Source: Nocardioides seonyuensis
Lineage (GTDB): Bacteria; Actinomycetota; Actinomycetes; Propionibacteriales; Nocardioidaceae
Length of the DNA: 64,000 nucleotides
Reading direction: 5' to 3'
Assembly (NCBI RefSeq): GCF_004683965.1
Contig: NZ_CP038436.1
Location: 3,348,001 to 3,412,000 of the forward strand
Part shown: positions 37,554 to 46,313 of the stretch, in pieces
Layout: every line of letters begins with the position of its first letter
Position numbering within the stretch: position 1 is the first letter of the stretch
The notes under the pieces: model-generated
Database searches by the model: none
Seen by the model: only the letters and a program-made list of their open reading frames with translations
Told to the model about the DNA's origin: nothing
Program-made: the position numbers and the translations under genes

Positions 37554-38306
37554 GTGTCACAGCAGCTCTCCCAGGAACCGCTGGCCTGGGCACCCACACT
37601 TCGCCGCTCCGTCCGGCTGTTCCGTGCGTTCCGCCTCGAGCAGACCCAGCCGGACGTGTTCTACGGCGCGCTCGCGGCGGACTCGGTGGGTCACGTCGGT
37701 CAATATGCCGACCTGGCGGGATGCCGAATGCTCGACGTCGGCGGTGGCCCCGGATACTTCCGCCAGGCGTTCGAGGGGGCGGGGGCGAGCTACTTCGCGC
37801 TGGACGCAGACGTGGGTGAACTCTCCGGTCTGGGGTCGATCTCCTCGCGCACCGTCCTGGGCAGTGGGCTCGAGCTGCCCTTCGCGGACGAGACATTCGA
37901 CGTCTGCTACTCCTCCAACGTCCTCGAGCACGTCTCCGATCCGTGGCGCATGGCCGACGAGATGGTCCGGGTCACCAAGCCGGGTGGGATCACCTTCATC
38001 TCCTACACCGTCTGGTACGGGCCATGGGGCGGCCACGAGACGGCGCCCTGGCACTACCTCGGGGGACACCGTGCCCGACGGCGCTATGCCCGACGCCACG
38101 GGCACGAGCCCAAGAACCGGTTCGGGGAGTCCCTCTTCCCTGTCACTGTCGCTGCGGGGACGAGGTGGGCGCGCAACCAGACCGGGGCCGAGGTGCTGGA
38201 CGTCGTCCCGCGTTACAACCCCGCGGCGGCCCGCTGGCTGTCAGCGCTTCCAGTGGTGCGTGAAGTGGTGACGTGGAACCTGGTCATCGTCCTGCGTCGT
38301 CGATGA
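37554..38306 (+). CDS. SAM-dependent methyltransferase
   Basis: A 250-residue protein with a clear class I core: motif I MLDVGGGPGYFRQAF (about residues 58-72), the following acidic LDAD, and SNVLEHVSDPWRMADEMVRV (about 122-141). KPGGITFISYT follows. Size and context agree with Rv0224c of the mycobacterial aftD neighbourhood, as I recall. GTG 37554 is placed by its -10 element. The stop overlaps the ATG of the second AftD-like gene (ATGA, 38303-38306), so the two are translationally coupled and probably act on the same glycan. Confidence 0.85.
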   Translation: MSQQLSQEPLAWAPTLRRSVRLFRAFRLEQTQPDVFYGALAADSVGHVGQYADLAGCRMLDVGGGPGYFRQAFEGAGASYFALDADVGELSGLGSISSRTVLGSGLELPFADETFDVCYSSNVLEHVSDPWRMADEMVRVTKPGGITFISYTVWYGPWGGHETAPWHYLGGHRARRRYARRHGHEPKNRFGESLFPVTVAAGTRWARNQTGAEVLDVVPRYNPAAARWLSALPVVREVVTWNLVIVLRRR

Positions 38307-41300
38307 CGAGCGGCGTCGACAGCACCGGGCAGATGGCGGTCACCCGGCGATTCAGGCTCGCCGTGTGCTGCCTCGCCCTGGTCGCGCTGGCGTTCTCGCA
38401 GCGACCGGGTCGCTTGGCCAGCGACACGAAGTTCGACCTCGTCGCCGATCCGGGCGCGATGCTCGAGAGAGCGCTGCACCTGTGGGACCCCTCCGGCGGG
38501 TTCGGGCAGGTCCAGAACCAGGCCTACGGCTACCTCTTCCCCATGGGGGCGTTCTTCTGGGTGGGCGATCTCATGTCGGCCCCTGGATGGGTCGTGCAGC
38601 GGTTGTGGTGGTCACTGCTGCTCGTGGCCGCCTTCCTGGGCGTGGTCGCCCTCTGCCGGGCGCTCGACCTCGGCTCGCCGACGAGCCGGATCGTCGCAGG
38701 GTTCGCCTACGCCCTCTCGCCACGGGTCCTCACCACCCTCGGGCCGATCTCGATCGAGGCCTGGCCGATGGCGATGGCGCCGTGGGTGCTCGTCCCACTG
38801 GTCACCGGCTCTCGCACGGGCTCTGCGCGCCGAGCAGCAGCCCTGTCGGCCCTGGCCGTCGCCTCGGTGGGTGGCGTCAACGCGGCGGCCACGTTCGCGG
38901 TGATCCCCCTGGGCGTGCTGTGGTTGCTCACGCGCGAACCCGGAGCGCGTCGCCGGACCCTCATGACGTGGTGGCCGGGTCTCGTCCTCGTCGCGACGTT
39001 GTGGTGGCTGGTTCCCCTGCTGCTCCTGGGTCGCTACAGCCCGCCCTTCCTCGACTTCATCGAGAGCTCCGCCGTCACCACCGTGCCCACGACCCTGTTC
39101 GACGTGCTGCGGGGGACCTCCCACTGGGTGCCGTACGTCGATCCCACGTGGCAGGCAGGCAACGACCTGATCGCCACTGGCTACATCGCGCTGAACAGCG
39201 CGGTCCTGCTCGTGCTCGGACTCGTGGGCATGACCCTGGGCAGCAACCCGCACCGGCGGTTCCTGATGCTGGGACTGCTGATGGGCGTCGTCCTCGTCTC
39301 GTTCGGCCATACCGGCGCCGTCCAGGGTTGGTTCGCCGGCGCCGAGCAGGCCGCCCTGGATGCTGCCCTCGCGCCGCTGCGCAACGTGCACAAGTTCGAG
39401 CCGCTCGTGAGACTCACCCTCGTCCTGGGACTGGCACACGTCCTGGCGGCGATCGCGGCACGCGCGCAGGGCACCGCCACCGTTCCGTTCTCCGTCCGCG
39501 CGTGGCTGCGAGACGGCGAGCGCGTGGCCTACGCCGGTGTCCTGCTCCTCGCCGGGGTCGCCGTGGTCGGCGTGGCCAGCCCAGCGCTCGCAGGGCGGCT
39601 CGCTCCCTCCGGTGACTTCGAGTCTGTCCCGACCTACTGGGAGCGGAGCCTCTCGTGGCTGGAGGCCGAGGCTGCTGGCGACGCCGAGCGAACCACTGCC
39701 CTGCTGGTCCCCGGTTCCAGCTTTGCGACCTACCAGTGGGGGATGCCCGAGGACGAGCCGGCACAGGCGCTCGGGACTGTGGACTGGGCGCTGCGCAACG
39801 CGATACCCCTGGCGCCTCCGGGGAACATCCGGATGCTCGATGCCATCGAGGCTCGGCTCGCTGCAGGCAGGCCGTCCCAGGGGCTGGCCGCATTCCTGCG
39901 CAGGGCCGGAATCGGCCACGTCGTCGTGCGCAACGACCTGAGCGCCTCCGGCGATCGACCCTCGCCCGTTCTGGTTCACCAGGCACTGGACGGTTCCCCG
40001 GGACTCCGCAAGGTCGCAGAGTTCGGGCCTGAGCTCGGGGGACCTGTCCGACTGCGCGCACGCGGCTCGAAGCGCGTTGTCGTGGATGACGGCTGGCACG
40101 CGTCCTATCCCGCTGTCGAGATCTACGAGGTACGTGGCGCCGAGGACGCGGTGCTCGCCACCACACCACCTGTCGTGGTGGGGGGTCCCGAGAACATCCT
40201 CGACCTGCTGGATGCTGGGCTCGTCGGGGACGAGCCAGTGCTCCTCGCCGTCGACGCTCCAGAGGGTCCGGCGGACGGTGGACTCATCGTGACCGACGGC
40301 CTGCGACGACGAGAGGCCACATTCGCCCGCGTGCACGACGGACGCTCGCTGACGTTGTCGCCCTCCGACGACGGGCGCCGTGGTGCCCCGGCGCGCGACT
40401 ACCTCTTGGAGGGCCAGGATCGGTGGGAGACCACCGTCGAGCTCGACGGGGCACGCACCGTCGATGCCTCGGGTTCGCGCGCCTTCGCCGACACCAGGGG
40501 CGCGGTGCTGCCCGAGGCTGCTCCCTACTTCGCCTTCGACGGACGGGTCGAGACGGTCTACGAGTCAGGGCCACCGCGATCCGACGAGCATCCATGGGTC
40601 AGGGTCGTCCTCGACGAGCCACGGGAGGTGGAGCGTGTCACGGTGCTGGCCGGCGACTCGGCGGGAGAGGTCCCCCAGCGCATGGTGGTCGAGACCGAGA
40701 CGGGCGCGTCCGAGGCCCACTTCGTGCCCGACGGGACCTCCGTCGGCTTCGAGGTGCCGAGTGGCGCGACGTCGTGGATCCGCGTGACAGCTGCGGGGAA
40801 GACGCCCCGGGAGCTCGCGGTCGCCGAAGTGCAGGTCGAAGGCCTCGACCTCGACCGCACGCTTGTTCTTCCGGAGGTCCCCGCCGATTGGGGAGCTCCG
40901 GACGATGTCCTCCTCTCCTCGACTCCCGCCCGCGGTGCCTGCGTGCTCCTCGACTCCGACGTCCGCTGCGCGGCGGATCGCGCCCGGGCCGACGAGGACG
41001 GTGGGGTCATCGACCGGACGCTGCGGCTAGGTGAGGGTGCCGCGTACGAGGTGTCCGCGACGGCGCGACCAATCGCCGGGGATGCGTTGTCCGGCCTGAT
41101 CCAGCGCCAGCAGCTCGTGAACGTCTCCGCGTCCTCGACAGGGGTCGAAGACGCCCGGGCCTCGGCAGTGGCGGCCGTCGACGGTGCCCTGGGCACGACA
41201 TGGCTGGCCGACGTCGAGGACCAGACGCCGTCCTTGAGCATCAACTGGATCGGCGATCGGCGAGTCCGCGCTGTGCGCCTGAGCCTCGACAGGCAGGCAC

Positions 41301-42460
41301 CAGCGGCTGCGCCGACACGCGTCCAGCTCATCCACCCCGGCGGACGACAGACAGTGCGTCTCGACCGGGACGGCCATGCCCGGGTCACCCCGTTTCGCAC
41401 CAGCCGACTCGAGATCAGGGTCCTGGACTCCACGTCGGGGGAGAGCCGCACGGGCTTCGCGGACCCTCGGCCGCTGCCCGTGGGGATCGGCGAGCTGAGG
41501 ATCGAGGGGGTCGGGCTCCTGCCACTGGACCTGTCGGAGGTCCCGACGGACATCGGGTGCGGGTTCGGACCGACCGTCCGCGTCGCCGACCAGGTCTACG
41601 CCTCCACGGTGATCGCCTCGCCACGTCAGCTGTTCGACGGCGACGAGGTCCCTGTGCGCGTCTGCGGGCCGTCGACCCTGGAGCTCGGCGCCAAGATCTC
41701 GAGAGTGGTCATGACGCCCGCTCCGGCGTTCCGTCCGACCCGGATCCTCTTCAGCCTCCCGGGGAGTGCAGCGTCCGGTCCCGTGCGAGCGGACGCGACC
41801 CTGCGGATGGACTCGCCGGTGGCGGGCGAGGTCGAGTTCCTCGCCCCGGAGTCCTCGGCCCTGGCCGTCGTACGACAGAACGCGAATCCGGGCTGGGAGG
41901 CCGCCACACAGGCAGGTGAAGACGCTGTGCCTGCAGTGGTTGACGGCTGGCAGCAGGCGTGGTGGGTCCCGGCCGGAACCGACCGCCTGGAGCTTCGCTT
42001 CGCCCCGGACCTGGCCTACCGAGTGGCGCTCGCCGGGGGTGCCGCTCTCTTCTTGCTGTTGCTCATCGGCACCCTGGCCGCTCGACGGCGTTCCTCGACC
42101 AGCCCGGCCCTGGGTACCCGGGTGGCTGTCTGGACGGTCCCCCTGGCAGGGCTGGCCGCCCTCGGCCTGGTCGCTGGATGGGCGGGCATCGGTTGTGGCG
42201 TCGTGGGTGCCGGCGCGGCGCTGCTGGCTCGCCGGTGGCTCACCGCGCAGTCGGTCGCTTGGTTGGCCCCCCTCCCGATCGTCGCGACGTCACTGGTCTA
42301 CTGGTGGCGGCCCTTGGGCTCCGACGACGGCTGGGCCGGTGCACTGGTGGCCCCCCAGCTCTTGGTGGCGTTCGCACTCGGGGCGCTGGTCTCGCTCGAT
42401 CTTGCCCAGGGCGGTCGCACGTTGCGCAGCCGCAGGACCGGGAGCTCCACTGCCCGGTAG
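38303..42460 (+). CDS. AftD-like (DUF3367-type) alpha-arabinofuranosyltransferase homolog, second copy
   Basis: A 1385-residue membrane protein with the same architecture as the gene at 28853. The GT-C part has TKFDLVADPGAMLERALHLW (about residues 44-63), GQVQNQAYGYLFPMGAFF and LSPRVLTTLG. Further on come GRYSPPFLDFIESS and APLRNVHKFEPLVRLTL. A long outer region has discoidin-like modules (YFAFDGRVETVYESGP, VDGALGTTWLADVEDQ), and C-terminal helices follow. It is closer to the canonical AftD motif set than the first copy. ATG 38303 overlaps the preceding methyltransferase stop. The last 163 bases overlap the convergent acyltransferase gene. Confidence 0.9.
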   Translation: MTSGVDSTGQMAVTRRFRLAVCCLALVALAFSQRPGRLASDTKFDLVADPGAMLERALHLWDPSGGFGQVQNQAYGYLFPMGAFFWVGDLMSAPGWVVQRLWWSLLLVAAFLGVVALCRALDLGSPTSRIVAGFAYALSPRVLTTLGPISIEAWPMAMAPWVLVPLVTGSRTGSARRAAALSALAVASVGGVNAAATFAVIPLGVLWLLTREPGARRRTLMTWWPGLVLVATLWWLVPLLLLGRYSPPFLDFIESSAVTTVPTTLFDVLRGTSHWVPYVDPTWQAGNDLIATGYIALNSAVLLVLGLVGMTLGSNPHRRFLMLGLLMGVVLVSFGHTGAVQGWFAGAEQAALDAALAPLRNVHKFEPLVRLTLVLGLAHVLAAIAARAQGTATVPFSVRAWLRDGERVAYAGVLLLAGVAVVGVASPALAGRLAPSGDFESVPTYWERSLSWLEAEAAGDAERTTALLVPGSSFATYQWGMPEDEPAQALGTVDWALRNAIPLAPPGNIRMLDAIEARLAAGRPSQGLAAFLRRAGIGHVVVRNDLSASGDRPSPVLVHQALDGSPGLRKVAEFGPELGGPVRLRARGSKRVVVDDGWHASYPAVEIYEVRGAEDAVLATTPPVVVGGPENILDLLDAGLVGDEPVLLAVDAPEGPADGGLIVTDGLRRREATFARVHDGRSLTLSPSDDGRRGAPARDYLLEGQDRWETTVELDGARTVDASGSRAFADTRGAVLPEAAPYFAFDGRVETVYESGPPRSDEHPWVRVVLDEPREVERVTVLAGDSAGEVPQRMVVETETGASEAHFVPDGTSVGFEVPSGATSWIRVTAAGKTPRELAVAEVQVEGLDLDRTLVLPEVPADWGAPDDVLLSSTPARGACVLLDSDVRCAADRARADEDGGVIDRTLRLGEGAAYEVSATARPIAGDALSGLIQRQQLVNVSASSTGVEDARASAVAAVDGALGTTWLADVEDQTPSLSINWIGDRRVRAVRLSLDRQAPAAAPTRVQLIHPGGRQTVRLDRDGHARVTPFRTSRLEIRVLDSTSGESRTGFADPRPLPVGIGELRIEGVGLLPLDLSEVPTDIGCGFGPTVRVADQVYASTVIASPRQLFDGDEVPVRVCGPSTLELGAKISRVVMTPAPAFRPTRILFSLPGSAASGPVRADATLRMDSPVAGEVEFLAPESSALAVVRQNANPGWEAATQAGEDAVPAVVDGWQQAWWVPAGTDRLELRFAPDLAYRVALAGGAALFLLLLIGTLAARRRSSTSPALGTRVAVWTVPLAGLAALGLVAGWAGIGCGVVGAGAALLARRWLTAQSVAWLAPLPIVATSLVYWWRPLGSDDGWAGALVAPQLLVAFALGALVSLDLAQGGRTLRSRRTGSSTAR

Positions 42461-43572
42461 AGCGCCTCCGCGACCAGGAGCGAGGCCATGAGCGTCAGGG
42501 CGAAGAGCTCGAGGCCGCGTCCTTCGAAGAGCGTGATCTCCCGCCAGTCCGAGATCAGCTCGAGCAGCAGCAGGTGAATGCAGAAGACGCCGTAGGAGAG
42601 GTGACCCACGTGACGCGGCACCGGGTGCGCGAGGATCCTGACGAAGTACCCGTCCGTGTGCGCGAAGATGCCGGGCAGGATGACCAGCCCCGCGATGGCC
42701 GCGTAGAGCAGGTTCTTGGTAAGCGCCGCCTCGAGCGTGGGTGGGGTCAGGTCTGCAGGACCCGCGACCGGCGTGGCGGCGACAGCGAGGAGCGCCGCCG
42801 CTGCGGCCCAGCACAGTCCCGGTGACCGGCCCATCTCCGACAGGACGGCCGTGAGTCGATCCACGGGCTGCGGCTGGTCCACTCGCGCGCGCACGTCGCA
42901 CCAGGCGAACACGAGCCCGACCGCGAACCACGTGAGGTAGGAGGGCAGCCAGAGCCTGATCATCGTGCCGCCGTGGTCCCACCGGACGGAGAGGTCCAGC
43001 AGCCAGACCACGGTGACGACGAACATCCCGGCCGCGACGGCGAGGGTGCGGTCTGGTCTCCGGTCCCAGCCGGTGCGGCGGGACAGGGCCAGCCACATCA
43101 GGATCGGCAGAGCGACGTAGAACGCCACCTCTGTCGCGAGGCTCCACATCTGCGTGAGCCCGTCCGGCAGCGTGTCATCCACGTAGATGTTTCCCATGAA
43201 CAGGGTCGTGACCCAATCGCCCGGACCGGCGTCCCGGTTGCCGGGAAGGACGGCGAGGGTCGCCACGACGGTGATGACGTAGACGGGACCGAGTCGCAGT
43301 ACCCGCTTCCAGAGGTAACGGCCGGTGGACGGCGCAGGCACGCCGGCCCGGTGCCGCGCGATCCAAGGCCGGGAGAGAAGGAAGCCCGACAGCACGAAGA
43401 AGATCGCCACGCCCACGTCGAGGCGCGCGAGCGTCGTACCCCACGCGGGCTGTGAGTAGGCGCCCGACCAGAAGGCCGCGTGCGTGCCCAGGACGGCGAT
43501 GGCCGCGACGGCGCGCAGCGAGTCGAGCGCCGGGAACGTGACGTCGATTCCAGACGGGACCGGGCGCACCAT
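42298..43572 (-). CDS. Acyltransferase family 3 membrane protein (OafA/NodX type)
   Basis: A 424-residue membrane O-acyltransferase with about ten helices. The catalytic histidine is in VLGTHAAFWSGAY (about residues 27-39), followed by DVGVAIFFVLSGFLLSRPW (about 52-70), both diagnostic. The family core ends near residue 377 (VELPVLRLRN). The remaining ~45 residues are low-complexity and encoded wholly opposite the end of the AftD-like gene. It probably acetylates or otherwise acylates a sugar in the glycan made by this island, comparable to Rv0228. ATG 43572 has AATAGT six bases upstream (minus strand), perhaps a weak -10. Confidence 0.9.
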   Translation of the reverse strand: MVRPVPSGIDVTFPALDSLRAVAAIAVLGTHAAFWSGAYSQPAWGTTLARLDVGVAIFFVLSGFLLSRPWIARHRAGVPAPSTGRYLWKRVLRLGPVYVITVVATLAVLPGNRDAGPGDWVTTLFMGNIYVDDTLPDGLTQMWSLATEVAFYVALPILMWLALSRRTGWDRRPDRTLAVAAGMFVVTVVWLLDLSVRWDHGGTMIRLWLPSYLTWFAVGLVFAWCDVRARVDQPQPVDRLTAVLSEMGRSPGLCWAAAAALLAVAATPVAGPADLTPPTLEAALTKNLLYAAIAGLVILPGIFAHTDGYFVRILAHPVPRHVGHLSYGVFCIHLLLLELISDWREITLFEGRGLELFALTLMASLLVAEALYRAVELPVLRLRNVRPPWARSSETSAPSANATKSWGATSAPAQPSSEPKGRHQ

Positions 43573-43609
43573 GGGGGGACTATTGCACGCGACAGGTCGG
43601 CCTCCCCAC

Positions 43610-43615
43610 TACTGT
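43610..43615 (+). promoter_or_regulatory. -10 element for the leaderless methyltransferase-like gene at 43623
   Basis: TACTGT ends seven bases before ATG 43623. Confidence 0.55.
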
Positions 43616-43622
43616 GACCGTC

Positions 43623-44366
43623 ATGCCGCCGCTGCGACGCCTCCCTGCAGTCCTGGCCCGGTTGGCGGCGTTCGCGCGCGAGCGTGGCGTGGCGACGGTC
43701 CTCGCCTCGGGCCTCCGTTGGGGATGGCAGTGGTTGCGAGGACATCCGCGGACGGGCGGTTCGTCCGGCTCGTTCCAGTGGGAGGGTGCCGCGCTGCCCT
43801 ACTTCGTGCATCCCTATCACTACACCTGGCTCAATGAGCGTGCGGTCGAGGTCGCGCTGGCCCGCGAGATCCTCGCCCGACACGCAGGTGCCGACGTGCT
43901 CGAGGTCGGGAATGTCCTGAGCCACTACGTCAGCGACCCCCACAGCATCGTCGACAAGTACGAACAGGCGCCGGGAGTCCTCAACCTCGATGTCGCGGAC
44001 CTCGACCTGCAACGCGAGTTCGACCTGGTCCTGGCGATCTCGACACTGGAGCACGTCGGACTGGACGAGGATGTCGTCGACCCCGCCAAGCCCGCGCGGG
44101 CGATCCGGCGCCTGAAGGCCCACCTGAAGCCCGGGGGGATGCTGTGGGTGACGCATCCCGTGGGCTACAACTGCGACCTCGACGACCAGATCCGCAGTGG
44201 AGAGATCGAGTTCACCCGCCTGCGTGCGCTCAAGCGAGAGCCCACGCACAACACCTGGCGAGAAGTGCCACTCGACCAGGCATGGGGGACGCCCTACGAC
44301 CGCCTCCTCTACACGGCGCACGCACTCGTGGTCGGGGAGTACCTCGCGCCACAGAACCAATGTTGA
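43623..44366 (+). CDS. SAM-dependent methyltransferase-like protein
   Basis: A 247-residue protein. Motif I is degenerate (VLEVGNVLSHY, about residues 92-102, lacking the full GxGxG), but a post-motif acidic residue is present, followed by FDLVLAISTLEHVGLDEDV (about 133-151) and LKPGGMLWVTHPVGYNCDL (about 168-186), so the fold is clear. The N-terminus is basic and tryptophan-rich (LRWGWQWLRG). Such proteins are common in polysaccharide clusters. Methyl transfer is inferred; loss of glycines in motif I could mean altered cofactor use. It diverges from the acyltransferase and is followed by the DUF3068 gene. Confidence 0.7.
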   Translation: MPPLRRLPAVLARLAAFARERGVATVLASGLRWGWQWLRGHPRTGGSSGSFQWEGAALPYFVHPYHYTWLNERAVEVALAREILARHAGADVLEVGNVLSHYVSDPHSIVDKYEQAPGVLNLDVADLDLQREFDLVLAISTLEHVGLDEDVVDPAKPARAIRRLKAHLKPGGMLWVTHPVGYNCDLDDQIRSGEIEFTRLRALKREPTHNTWREVPLDQAWGTPYDRLLYTAHALVVGEYLAPQNQC

Positions 44367-44467
44367 CGTTGTGACGAACCGCGCGCCGGTCGGCTGATAC
44401 CGTTCGGCGCGGTGCCCATGGGTTCCTGCAGTCTTACCGGAAGTATTCCAGAATGAGGGAGCGTGGA

Positions 44468-45451
44468 GTGAGCGGCAAGCTCGGAGTGATTCTGACGGGC
44501 GTGGGCGTCTTTCTCTTGGGACTGGCTCTCCTCGTGCGTTTCTACGCCTACGACCGGCTGGCTGTGGTGCCGCTCGACCAGGAGACCGTCTCGGTCTCCG
44601 AGGGTCCTGGCGCGACCATCTTCGACATCGCCAACCAGGAGGAGATCACCGTCGACCTGGTGTCGACGCGCAACGTCGTCGGTGACGTCGAGGCCTCCGA
44701 GGAGGCCAGCGACGAGCTCGGGCGCCAGATCGCTGTCTGGGAGACCCTCGTCTACACCAACGAGCCGGGCGAGGAGATCGACACCGACGACCCGCCACGG
44801 TCGGCCACCTACGACCGGGTTGCGTTCGACCGCCACACCGGCGAGGCCGTGAAGTGCTGTGGGACCTTCACCAGCACCACCGCCGACGAGAACGGCGAGA
44901 GCATCCGCAACACGATCGGCTTCGACGGTCTCTACTTCAAGTTCCCCTTCCAGACCAAGAAGCAGGACTACCGGTTCTGGGACGGCTCGCTCGGTGAGGC
45001 CACCGAGATCGAGTACAAGGACACCGAGACGATCGAGGGCATGGAGGTCTACCGCTTCGAGCAGGAGATCCCGGCCACGGACGTGGGTGACATCAACGCC
45101 CCCGCGTCGTTCTTCGGCATCGACGAGGAGGGTGAGGTCACGATCGACCGCATCTACTCCAACACCCGGACCCTGTGGGTCGAGCCGGAGACCGGGGTGA
45201 TCATCCGCGGTCAGGAGGACCAGCTCTCGATGGCCAACTACGAGGGCGAGGACGTCGCCACGCTGACCGACGTGGTCATCGGCTACAACCCCGAGACCGT
45301 GTCCGACAACGTCGAGACCTACTCCTCGCTCGCGACCCAGCTCAAGATCGTCCGCATCTGGGCCCCCATCGTCCTGGGTGTCCTGGGCCTGGTCCTGCTC
45401 CTGCTCGGCGTCGCGATCATGCGTCGTCGGTCGCGGGACGCCACCGCCTAG
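44468..45451 (+). CDS. DUF3068 family membrane-anchored protein
   Basis: A 327-residue protein with one N-terminal helix (about residues 5-25), a large extracytoplasmic domain (about 26-285) and a C-terminal helix (about 292-315) ending in basic residues. This two-anchor layout and phrases such as VAFDRHTGEAV, NTIGFDGLYFKFPF and TRTLWVEPETGVIIRG fit the DUF3068 family, whose mycobacterial member Rv0227c lies in the aftD neighbourhood. Function is unknown. GTG 44468 is chosen because GAGGGAG lies about seven bases upstream; ATG 44453 would add five residues but place this sequence inside the gene. Confidence 0.85.
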   Translation: MSGKLGVILTGVGVFLLGLALLVRFYAYDRLAVVPLDQETVSVSEGPGATIFDIANQEEITVDLVSTRNVVGDVEASEEASDELGRQIAVWETLVYTNEPGEEIDTDDPPRSATYDRVAFDRHTGEAVKCCGTFTSTTADENGESIRNTIGFDGLYFKFPFQTKKQDYRFWDGSLGEATEIEYKDTETIEGMEVYRFEQEIPATDVGDINAPASFFGIDEEGEVTIDRIYSNTRTLWVEPETGVIIRGQEDQLSMANYEGEDVATLTDVVIGYNPETVSDNVETYSSLATQLKIVRIWAPIVLGVLGLVLLLLGVAIMRRRSRDATA

Positions 45452-46278
45452 GAGCGCTCGCCGCCCGCAGCCAGGGCCACGAAGATCGCGGTGCCCGGCG
45501 TCAGCATGCCGCGGGTGCGTGACCAGCCACCCCAGACCCGGTCGTGGGACTCGGGCCACTCCGGCTCGAGCAGGTCGATGAGCTCGAACGCGTGGGAGCT
45601 CAGCAGTCGCACCCAGTCGCCCAGGGTGCGGTGGTGCTCGACGTAGGCCACGACTCCGGTGGCGTCGTCGACCTCGACATAAGGCGTCCGGTCCCAGTAG
45701 GACTGCGTCGCGGTGAGGCCCGCCTCGCCGGGATCGTCGGGGAACATCCAGCGCGTCGGGTGCGTGATGGAGAAGGCGAAGCGCCCACCGGGTCGCAGCA
45801 CCCGGGCGACCTCTCCCACCGCGTCGTCGATGTCGCGGACGAACTGCAGGGCCCCGAAGGACGAGAACACGATGTCGAACGAGGCGTCGGAGAACGGCAG
45901 GTGGGTCGCAGTGCCTCGCACCGACGGGACCGCGACACCTGTCTCGCCGTCGAGCCGGCTCGAGTGCTGCAGCTGGCGGTGGGAGAGGTCGAGGCCGATG
46001 GCTCGGCCCCCGTGCATGCGCACCCGGCGCGAGCACTGCCCCGCTCCGCTGCCGACCTCGAGCACGTCTCGCCCGACGACCTCACCGAGGACGCCGAGGG
46101 TGTCCTCGGTGTGGCCCTCCGGTCCCCAGAGGAAGCCTGCGTCGCCCAGGAAGTCGCCGTGGGTGGCCTGGTACTCGTCGGCGTAGCGGTCCCAGTCGGG
46201 TCCGTTCGCGCGGCGCGACTCGGCCTCGTCCACGGCCCGGCGCTCGACCCGTACCGACTGCGGCAGGTGATGCTCCAC
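45448..46278 (-). CDS. SAM-dependent methyltransferase (Methyltransf_11 type)
   Basis: A 276-residue cytoplasmic methyltransferase. Motif I is VLEVGSGAGQCSRRV (about residues 72-86), then AIGLDLSHRQL (about 93-103), FDIVFSSFGALQFV (about 134-147) and RVLRPGGRFAFS (about 160-171). Its N-terminal half has DWDRYADEYQATHGDFLG, seen in many actinobacterial orphan methyltransferases next to envelope or ribosomal genes. GTG 46278 follows a minus-strand TAGGCT by six bases. Its stop overlaps the end of the DUF3068 gene. Substrate unknown. Confidence 0.85.
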   Translation of the reverse strand: MEHHLPQSVRVERRAVDEAESRRANGPDWDRYADEYQATHGDFLGDAGFLWGPEGHTEDTLGVLGEVVGRDVLEVGSGAGQCSRRVRMHGGRAIGLDLSHRQLQHSSRLDGETGVAVPSVRGTATHLPFSDASFDIVFSSFGALQFVRDIDDAVGEVARVLRPGGRFAFSITHPTRWMFPDDPGEAGLTATQSYWDRTPYVEVDDATGVVAYVEHHRTLGDWVRLLSSHAFELIDLLEPEWPESHDRVWGGWSRTRGMLTPGTAIFVALAAGGERS

Positions 46279-46284
46279 GTCGGG

Positions 46285-46290
46285 AGCCTA
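46285..46290 (-). promoter_or_regulatory. -10 element for the leaderless methyltransferase gene ending at 45448
   Basis: On the minus strand TAGGCT ends six bases before GTG 46278. Confidence 0.55.
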
Positions 46291-46313
46291 ACCGGCCGTG
46301 GGAGCATGGTGAC

